A stretch of DNA of 64,000 nt from JANYCO01 sp035535995 (GTDB lineage Bacteria > Bacteroidota > Bacteroidia > Cytophagales > Cytophagaceae), in assembly GCA_035535995.1 (NCBI GenBank), contig DATLOZ010000009.1:257003-321002 (forward strand). Direction: 5' to 3'. Below are positions 58,845 through 64,000 of the stretch, in pieces. Below the pieces are notes generated by a model. The model saw nothing but the letters and a program-made list of their open reading frames with translations. It was not told where the DNA came from and searched no databases. Every line of letters begins with the position of its first letter. Positions within the stretch are counted from its first letter, which is position 1. A program made the position numbers and the translations under genes.

Positions 58845-59744
58845 TCACTTTTTGTGAAAACTACTGACATGTCCTTCTAAACTAATATAGTATAAGCCAG
58901 GCTTAAGTGCACTGACATCTACCTGCGATTCGTAGCCTTTTTTCTCAAGTTTTCCTCGCTGACTATAAATTTCGTATTCCACTTTTCGAGAGATAGTAAT
59001 ATTGTCCTCCGCTCTCACCGGATAAAATGTAGCCGGTGATTCGCTTGTTTTCTTTTTTGAAAATTTAGAGGTCTTCTTATCGTATTTAATAATGTAATCG
59101 CCTGCTGGCAAAGAAGTGATATCGGCATCTAATCCTTTGCCTTTCATCAATACCTTGCCAGAAATATCTTCGATCTGGTACTTTGTATCATTGGTAAAAA
59201 ACAATTTCGTATTGGCTTCCTGAGGATAAAAATTCACTTGTTCAAAAAAGATCTTGTGAAGATTTACTTCCAAATCATAATCATCAAAATCGCTGTCAAT
59301 GATAATTCCGTTTTCATCGATCAGGTAAGTAGTAGGAAGATGCTCCACATTATATAGCTCCGCAATCCTGCTTTGATAACCTTTTAATTCGCTGCCGTGG
59401 TAAGGCCAAACCATCTTATCGTTTTTAATCGCATTCACCCAACTATCCTTTTTCTCATCGAGCGAAACGCTGAAGATCTCAAAACCATGGGGATTGTATT
59501 TATGATAAAGAGGAACGATTTCAATATTAGACATTCTGCAAGGTTGGCACCAGGAGGCCCAGAAGTCAAGGAAAATTACTTTCCCTTTTAAAGAATGTAG
59601 GTTTATAGTTTTTCCCTCGGGATCAGTAATAGAAAAATCGGGCGCTTTGTCGCCCACTTTGAGTGTGGTATTGGCGCTTGAATAGGAGATAGAAATACTA
59701 CCAACCATCAGGAAAATAAACAACACCAAGATATTTATTCGCAT
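58845..59744 (-). CDS. TlpA-type thioredoxin with two T9SS-like C-terminal domains
   Basis: 299 residues with a signal peptide (about 1-24). The AhpC/TSA-type thioredoxin domain (about 28-165) has the active pair Cys66-Gln-Pro-Cys69 in FWASWCQPCR and cis-Pro137 in HLPTTYLIDENG. The C-terminal third holds two similar units, 171-232 (NFYPQEANTK ... SGKVLMKGKG ... DITSLPAGDYIIKYDKK) and 239-299 (TFYPVRAEDN ... RGKLEKKGYE ... VDVSALKPGLYYISLEG). Each looks like the type-9-secretion sorting domain pattern (Gly-Lys turn, DxxxLxxGxYxxxI, Lys-rich end). It may be exported to the surface if the organism has T9SS (inference). Confidence 0.85.
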   Translation of the reverse strand: MRINILVLFIFLMVGSISISYSSANTTLKVGDKAPDFSITDPEGKTINLHSLKGKVIFLDFWASWCQPCRMSNIEIVPLYHKYNPHGFEIFSVSLDEKKDSWVNAIKNDKMVWPYHGSELKGYQSRIAELYNVEHLPTTYLIDENGIIIDSDFDDYDLEVNLHKIFFEQVNFYPQEANTKLFFTNDTKYQIEDISGKVLMKGKGLDADITSLPAGDYIIKYDKKTSKFSKKKTSESPATFYPVRAEDNITISRKVEYEIYSQRGKLEKKGYESQVDVSALKPGLYYISLEGHVSSFHKK

Positions 59745-59817
59745 TACTTACTAATAGATATGTATTAATGTAAATCTACGTAGAAAAAATGAACTTTAAA
59801 AGTGTTTAATCTAATTC

Positions 59818-60564
59818 TCAGCGCCTTCCTCCGAAATAGATATTTACGTATAGAGAAGAGAAAAACCAGCGGTTGTAAGTAGCAAACGAAGAGGAAATAT
59901 CCATTAATTCAATTCTTTTAGGATATACTTCCAGCAGTGTACCAGCCTCTATTCCTGAAACTCCACTTCCGAAAGTACCAAATTCAAAACTCATTCCTGC
60001 TTTCATATGTGCACCGGGTACAATTTTCATATGATCAAATCCACGGAAAAAACCGCCGGAGCCTACGATCCCCGCACCTTTGGTAGCAGGGTCGTAATAC
60101 TGTGAGCTATAAGGAACAACCTGCACCGATACACCGTCGTCGTATTGTATATAATAAGGTTTTACAAACCCGATGGTTGGTCCAAAGTTAAAAATCGCGT
60201 CTACCTGAATTCCGTCTTCTTTTCCTTTATTGAAAAGCAAAAATTCATATCCTACATGAGGACGAAGGGCAAAGAGATAATTTTTCTTTCCTAAAATAAA
60301 AACATTTCCCGTATAGCTATTGGCTGTTCGTACTTCATTCGGATGTTTTACTACTACCAGTTCCGCTCCGTAATTAAAATACTTTCCTCTTGTCTTTCCT
60401 ATTTCGCGCGTGTGACGGAACATTGCACCACCGATCAAACCGCCATTGGTATTAAGGTTTACGCCTACTACTGTTTCCCTGCTGTATTCATTCTCATCCT
60501 GGGCATAGGCCGTCAGCGTGTTGAATAAGACGGTAAAAAATATCGTTAATAATTTAAAGCGCAT
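59818..60564 (-). CDS. Small outer-membrane beta-barrel-like protein
   Basis: 248 residues from ATG 60564, chosen because it gives a clear signal peptide (MRFKLLTIFFTVLFNTLTAY, then AQDENEYSRETVVGVNLNTN). ATG 60633 would overlap the divergent OsmC gene. The rest has alternating hydrophobic strands with Gly-rich turns (GGLIGGAMFRHTREIGKTRG, YLFALRPHVGYEFLLFNKGK, AIFNFGPTIGFVKPYYIQYD, FFSSLYVNIYFGGRR). It probably forms an outer-membrane barrel of 8-12 strands. No recognisable family; function unknown. Confidence 0.7.
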   Translation of the reverse strand: MRFKLLTIFFTVLFNTLTAYAQDENEYSRETVVGVNLNTNGGLIGGAMFRHTREIGKTRGKYFNYGAELVVVKHPNEVRTANSYTGNVFILGKKNYLFALRPHVGYEFLLFNKGKEDGIQVDAIFNFGPTIGFVKPYYIQYDDGVSVQVVPYSSQYYDPATKGAGIVGSGGFFRGFDHMKIVPGAHMKAGMSFEFGTFGSGVSGIEAGTLLEVYPKRIELMDISSSFATYNRWFFSSLYVNIYFGGRR

Positions 60565-60624
60565 ATAAGATTTTATATATCTAAAATTAGCTATTTTTAA
60601 ACGGAACACAAAAACAAAATATTT

Positions 60625-61038
60625 ATGTCTCAAATGACTACCACCTATCTCGGCGAGCTAAGAACCGAGGGTAAGCATCTAAAATCAGGAAATACCCTAG
60701 TTACAGATGCACCGATCGACAACAATGGCAAAGGCGAGGCCTACTCTCCTACCGATTTGGTTTGTGCAGCCTTGAGTAGCTGCATTCTTACTACTATGGG
60801 AATTGTAGCCAATCGGGATGGGATCGATATGAAAGGTATGACCGCAGAAGTTACTAAGATCATGGCTGTAAGCCCCAGGAGAATCGCAGAAATTGTGGTG
60901 AACATGAAATTACCTGAAGAAAAAGTAAACAGACTTTCCGAAAAAAATAAACAAGTTTTAAAACACTCAGCGCATACGTGCCCAGTAGCTTTGAGTCTAC
61001 ATCCTGATACGAAGCAAACACTTCTTTTCAATTTCTAA
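60625..61038 (+). CDS. OsmC-family peroxiredoxin-like protein
   Basis: 137 residues. The two reactive cysteines are Cys53 in ALSSCILTTMGIVA and Cys119 in HTCPVALSLHPD, both as in OsmC/Ohr. The intervening VTKIMAVSPRRIAEIVVNMK strand is typical. The family reduces organic hydroperoxides in the cytoplasm with lipoyl or thiol donors. It starts at ATG 60625; a second ATG three codons later is possible. A strong bidirectional terminator follows. Confidence 0.93.
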   Translation: MSQMTTTYLGELRTEGKHLKSGNTLVTDAPIDNNGKGEAYSPTDLVCAALSSCILTTMGIVANRDGIDMKGMTAEVTKIMAVSPRRIAEIVVNMKLPEEKVNRLSEKNKQVLKHSAHTCPVALSLHPDTKQTLLFNF

Positions 61039-61042
61039 TAAT

Positions 61043-61078
61043 AAAAAAAGCTCCGGTTAAAATCGGAGCTTTTTTTTA
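61043..61078. terminator. Bidirectional terminator (OsmC / Do-protease)
   Basis: AAAAAAAGCTCCG / CGGAGCTTTTTTTT stem with an eight-base loop, between convergent genes. Runs of A and T on both sides suit both strands. Confidence 0.92.
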
Positions 61079-61092
61079 TTATTTAGATGGAC

Positions 61093-62580
61093 TTAACCTA
61101 ATCCATAATATTTTTTAGTACCATTCGGATAGATCCCTTCGATCAATACCCCACCTGATTGATTGCGTTCAATTAAATTGATCACTTCCTCTGGAGAGGA
61201 TACTTTCTTTTTATCTACCGAAGTAATGATGAATCCTTCTTTAACTCCAGCATCCTGGAATTTGCCATCCTTCACTTTCACTACTTTTACACCTGCTTCG
61301 AGTTTTAGTTTTTTCAATTCTTCCTTTGAAGCATAGCTTAAATCTGCGCCTAGCGTACTCTTAACAGCATCTGGTTCATACTTTACTAATTTAGTATCAC
61401 CCATTTTATTCTTCAACTCGATATCCGCTACTTTCACTTCCCCTTTTCTCTCATAGGTCACTTTCACTTTATCACCAGGACGGTAACGAGCTACTTGTTC
61501 CTGTAGTTCGGAAGAAGAATTTACTAGTGTACCATTGATTTTTTTAATTACATCCCCGGCCATCAGTCCTGCATCTTCTGCAGCGCTTCCTGAATTTACA
61601 GCGCCGATATATACACCTTTTACACTAGAGATACCTTTTTCTTTGGCCAGTTCAGCCGTTACATCTTGGATCTGAACCCCTAGTAACGCTCTTTGTACTT
61701 GTCCGTATTTCAAAAGATCATCCATTACCTTTTTTACCAAGGTTACAGGAACTGCAAAGGAATAACCGGCAAATGTTCCGGAAGGAGTAGCAATTGCAGT
61801 GTTAATTCCGATCAGGTTTCCTTTCAGATCCACGAGCGCTCCACCACTGTTGCCAGGGTTTACCGCCGCATCTGTTTGAATAAACGATTCAATTGCAAGA
61901 TTATCTTTGTCGCGAAGGATATTGATATTTCTACCTTTGGCGCTTACGATCCCTGCAGTTACAGTAGAAGTAAGATTGAAAGGATTCCCTACTGCCAATA
62001 CCCATTCACCAATTCTGGCATTATCAGAATTTCCGTATTGCACGAATGGCAAACCTTTTTCTTCTATTTTCAAAAGAGCAAGGTCGGTGGTAGGATCTTT
62101 TCCAATCAAGACAGCGGTATAGCTTCTTTTATCGTTTAGTACAACTTCTATCTTATCCGCCTGATCGATCACGTGGTTATTGGTTACGATATAACCGTCT
62201 TCTGTCAGGATCACTCCTGAACCAGAAGCTTCCTGTTTCCCACCCGGAGGCATCCCATGCGGCGAACCTTCTCCGAAGAACTCACGGAATAGCTGATCCA
62301 TGTCTCCATTTTGGCTTGCCGAAGCTTCATACATTGTTTTGATATGCACTACTGCTGGAGTCACTTTATTAGCAGCATAGATAAAATTTAAACCTTCCGG
62401 AACTACCACTTGAGAAGTATCCATTGAAGTTGTAAAATTGGATAGCTGAAATTGGCTTTGATTTTCAGAAATACTCTGATATTTTTTTTCATAAAAGAAC
62501 ATTCTGTAACCGGCCAGAGCAAACATTCCTCCCAAAATAGAGGACAAGAAAGCGATGATTACTAATTTCCTGGTATTCAT
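61093..62580 (-). CDS. Do-like serine protease (DegP/HtrA family)
   Basis: 495 residues. An N-terminal membrane anchor or signal (IIAFLSSILGGMFALAGYRM) leads to a trypsin-like domain with the triad His136 (IVTNNHVID), Asp166 (TTDLALLKI) and Ser245 (NPGNSGGALV). PDZ domain 1 (about 290-385, GYVQRAL-like start VQRALLGVQIQDV) and PDZ 2 (about 400-480, VKVKDGKFQDAGVKEGFIIT) follow. It acts as periplasmic protease and chaperone for damaged envelope proteins. The loop MPPGGKQEASGSG matches LA-loop regions of DegP. The Hsp20 gene lies upstream on the same strand with a terminator between them. Confidence 0.95.
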   Translation of the reverse strand: MNTRKLVIIAFLSSILGGMFALAGYRMFFYEKKYQSISENQSQFQLSNFTTSMDTSQVVVPEGLNFIYAANKVTPAVVHIKTMYEASASQNGDMDQLFREFFGEGSPHGMPPGGKQEASGSGVILTEDGYIVTNNHVIDQADKIEVVLNDKRSYTAVLIGKDPTTDLALLKIEEKGLPFVQYGNSDNARIGEWVLAVGNPFNLTSTVTAGIVSAKGRNINILRDKDNLAIESFIQTDAAVNPGNSGGALVDLKGNLIGINTAIATPSGTFAGYSFAVPVTLVKKVMDDLLKYGQVQRALLGVQIQDVTAELAKEKGISSVKGVYIGAVNSGSAAEDAGLMAGDVIKKINGTLVNSSSELQEQVARYRPGDKVKVTYERKGEVKVADIELKNKMGDTKLVKYEPDAVKSTLGADLSYASKEELKKLKLEAGVKVVKVKDGKFQDAGVKEGFIITSVDKKKVSSPEEVINLIERNQSGGVLIEGIYPNGTKKYYGLG

Positions 62581-62630
62581 AAGTTAGTATTTGTTTTTAG
62601 AAAAATTAACGTTCTTATCGTTGTAAAATT

Positions 62631-62658
62631 ATAAAAAGGGCAGAAAATTCCTGCCCTT
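62631..62658 (-). terminator. Terminator of the Hsp20 gene
   Basis: AAGGGCAG / CTGCCCTT stem with a seven-base loop, followed on the minus strand by TTTATAATTTT. It starts 5 bp after the stop codon at 62663. Confidence 0.85.
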
Positions 62659-62662
62659 CTCT

Positions 62663-63100
62663 TTACTTAATTTGAATAGTAGATTTTACTACTTTTCCTT
62701 CCTGCTTTGCAATTGTAATCGCTAATATCCCATCCTTGTATTCGGCCTCAATAGCTTCCACATTTGCGTTCTCAGGAAGTTTAAAGGATCTTTTAAACAC
62801 ACCATAACTTGATTCTACAGTGTGGTATTTTTTCCCGTTCTCTTCCTTGTTGAATTTTTTTTCTCCGCTTACCGCAAGTACTCCTTCATTCAATTCGATC
62901 TTGATATCTTCTTTGTTTATTCCCGGTATGGTAAGATTTACATAATACCCCTTATCATCCTCTGAAATATCTGCACTTGGTAAGAAGTTTCCATTTTTAC
63001 TTTCAGGGAAAGAATCTTTTAGGAAAACATCGAATAAATCGGAATAGGTTCTCGGAACAAATCTTCCGTTGTAATTGGCATTTTTAATTGTTGTGTTCAT
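62663..63100 (-). CDS. Hsp20/alpha-crystallin small heat-shock protein
   Basis: 145 residues. A short N-terminal arm (TYSDLFDVFLKDSFPESKNG) is followed by an alpha-crystallin domain (about 38-135): PSADISEDDKGYYVNLTIPG, IKIELNEGVLAVSGEKK, SYGVFKRSFKLPENANVEAI and AEYKDGILAITIAKQ with its C-terminal strand. The C-terminal IxI-type tail is replaced by VVKSTIQIK. It holds unfolded proteins in the cytoplasm without ATP. It lies next to a Do-like protease gene, but each has its own terminator, so they may be separate stress units. Confidence 0.95.
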   Translation of the reverse strand: MNTTIKNANYNGRFVPRTYSDLFDVFLKDSFPESKNGNFLPSADISEDDKGYYVNLTIPGINKEDIKIELNEGVLAVSGEKKFNKEENGKKYHTVESSYGVFKRSFKLPENANVEAIEAEYKDGILAITIAKQEGKVVKSTIQIK

Positions 63101-63310
63101 ATATCTTCGTTTTTAAGTTTTAAGATTATGAACTGTAATTAGAAAATTTTATACCATTGCCTAAAATAAGCCATAATGACCTGTATTTATCAATTAAAAA
63201 TCAGCAAAACATGCCCTTTTGTCTTTTTTTATTTATTTGAAAATATTTATGAGATTATTATTGGAATATTTAAAAGCTTAACCTAATATTGCACTCCAAT
63301 TTATGGACAG

Positions 63311-63384
63311 TCCTCCTTAGCTCAGCCGGTTAGAGCACATGACTGTTAATCATGGGGTCCTTGGTTCGAGCCCAAGAGGGGGAG
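63311..63384 (+). tRNA. tRNA-Asn (anticodon GTT)
   Basis: Cloverleaf: acceptor TCCTCCT / AGGGGGA, D-arm GCTC-AGCCGGTTA-GAGC, anticodon stem CATGA / TCATG with loop CTGTTAA (GTT at positions 34-36), T-arm CTTGG-TTCGAGC-CCAAG. The discriminator is G, as expected for Asn. CCA is not encoded (GCA follows). Confidence 0.95.
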
Positions 63385-63385
63385 C

Positions 63386-63415
63386 AAAGCCTTAGAAATT
63401 TCTAAGGCTTTTTTA
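63386..63415 (+). terminator. Terminator of tRNA-Asn
   Basis: AAAGCCTTAGAAA / TTTCTAAGGCTTT, a perfect 13-bp palindrome with no spacer bases, followed by TTTATTTTA. Confidence 0.9.
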
Positions 63416-63432
63416 TTTTATTTAAATGGATA

Positions 63433-63482
63433 CTACCAAATAAAAAAGGGACTAAATCATTAGCCCCTTTTTTATTTGGTAG
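63433..63482. terminator. Bidirectional terminator
   Basis: CTACCAAATAAAAAAGGG pairs with CCCTTTTTTATTTGGTAG across a loop of about 14 bases (the GACTA/TAGCC bases also partly pair). It lies between the tRNA and the convergent small membrane gene. Confidence 0.85.
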
Positions 63483-63499
63483 TATATAAATACAGGTAA

Positions 63500-63724
63500 T
63501 TAATTCATGTAGTAAGGAAGGTTTCCTCTCAACCAGTAGTATCCTAATACGCCTGCAAGCACCATAAGTACAGAAACAGACATTAAGATGCTAAAAAAAA
63601 CAATTTTAGGATTGTTTAATTGTCCTGGAGTTGTTTGCACTTTTTCTGATAGAGACAATACAATTCCTGCGTAGACAGAAAGCAGGAAACCTGCTACAAT
63701 AAGAATAACACTAATTAGAGCCAT
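63500..63724 (-). CDS. Small two-helix membrane protein
   Basis: 74 residues: two transmembrane segments (about 4-26, ISVILIVAGFLLSVYAGIVL, and about 45-65, FFSILMSVSVLMVLAGVLGY) joined by a polar loop (SLSEKVQTTPGQLNNPK), ending in YYWLRGNLPYYMN. The family is unknown to me. The hydrophobic pattern and the terminator after it support a real gene. It lies between rRNA and tRNA genes and may be a constitutive inner-membrane protein. Confidence 0.75.
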   Translation of the reverse strand: MALISVILIVAGFLLSVYAGIVLSLSEKVQTTPGQLNNPKIVFFSILMSVSVLMVLAGVLGYYWLRGNLPYYMN

Positions 63725-63870
63725 AATTTTTTATTTTTTATCGGATGCTAAATTATGTATTTATTTGAAAAAGTAAAACAGTAATTTATTTAATATTTAG
63801 GATTATTTGGTTTTCAATCGTTCCCAATAATTAATGATTAGGTATAATGAGATAAAGTAAAATAGGGTTC

Positions 63871-63909
63871 AAAAAAAAAGACCCGACTTAAGTTAATAAG
63901 AGGGGTCTT
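63871..63909 (-). terminator. Terminator of the rRNA operon
   Basis: On the minus strand AAGACCC ... GGGTCTT forms a stem and is followed by a run of nine Ts. It lies just after the 3' end of the 5S gene. Confidence 0.85.
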
Positions 63910-63913
63910 ATAA

Positions 63914-64000
<87 letters not shown>

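Noticed and set aside
63311..63384. tRNA gene as an integration site for a mobile element
   Set aside because: No integrase and no repeated 3' tRNA end were seen within the window.

Overview
The window reads as Bacteroidota chromosome, probably a Chitinophagaceae/Sphingobacteria-type soil or water bacterium (inference). The clues are a SusC/SusD pair, Bacteroidota-style promoters (TTTG, about 18-20 nt, TAnnTTTG), few Shine-Dalgarno sequences, an outer-membrane beta-barrel TonB receptor, a possible type-9-secretion C-terminal domain, and many Sec or lipoprotein signals. Both ends are cut: the 3' end of leuB on the left, and the 3' part of a minus-strand 5S rRNA on the right.

Layout. 0-1.7 kb: leuB tail, then a REP/RAYT island with a transposase of the IS200-like HUH family, four copies of a perfect palindrome, a duplicated terminator context and a small gene broken by an in-frame TGA. 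1.7-5.1 kb: SRPBCC protein, small membrane protein, FAD oxidoreductase, SDR. 5.1-10 kb: an RND efflux operon (minus strand) led by a secreted jelly-roll-type protein. 10.4-13.6 kb: sorbosone-dehydrogenase-like protein, cytochrome c, and a sterol-desaturase-type hydroxylase with two tiny membrane proteins. 14-34.7 kb: a long minus-strand run of SusC, SusD, five large paralogous arylsulfatases, two rhodanese-type proteins (one fused to thioredoxin) and a second TonB receptor. 35.6-39.6 kb: a divergent plus-strand run of a periplasmic binding protein, a formylglycine-generating enzyme, YceI and a sixth sulfatase.

39.6-40.3 kb: a MITE-like element and a candidate minus-strand non-coding RNA. 40.3-63.7 kb: mostly housekeeping and envelope genes, namely a TPM-domain protein, M48 protease, Ldh-family dehydrogenase, htpG, GNAT, DUF1295, a giant alpha-2-macroglobulin, an orphan PAS histidine kinase, a Wzi-like barrel protein, aroK, a TlpA-type thioredoxin, OsmC, a Do-like protease, Hsp20, tRNA-Asn and 5S rRNA.

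How it fits together. The 14-39.6 kb island looks like a sulfate-ester scavenging locus. TonB/SusD proteins would bring substrates in, six Cys-type sulfatases would cleave them, and a lipoprotein FGE that keeps both catalytic cysteines could mature the sulfatases after export. A near-identical 12-mer (TTCTATAGAGTT / TTCTATAGACTT) lies just downstream of the -7 elements of the SusC operon, the binding-protein/FGE operon and the hydroxylase operon, with a related site at the RND operon promoter. This suggests one regulon covering about 5-40 kb. The substrate and the regulator are not visible in the window.
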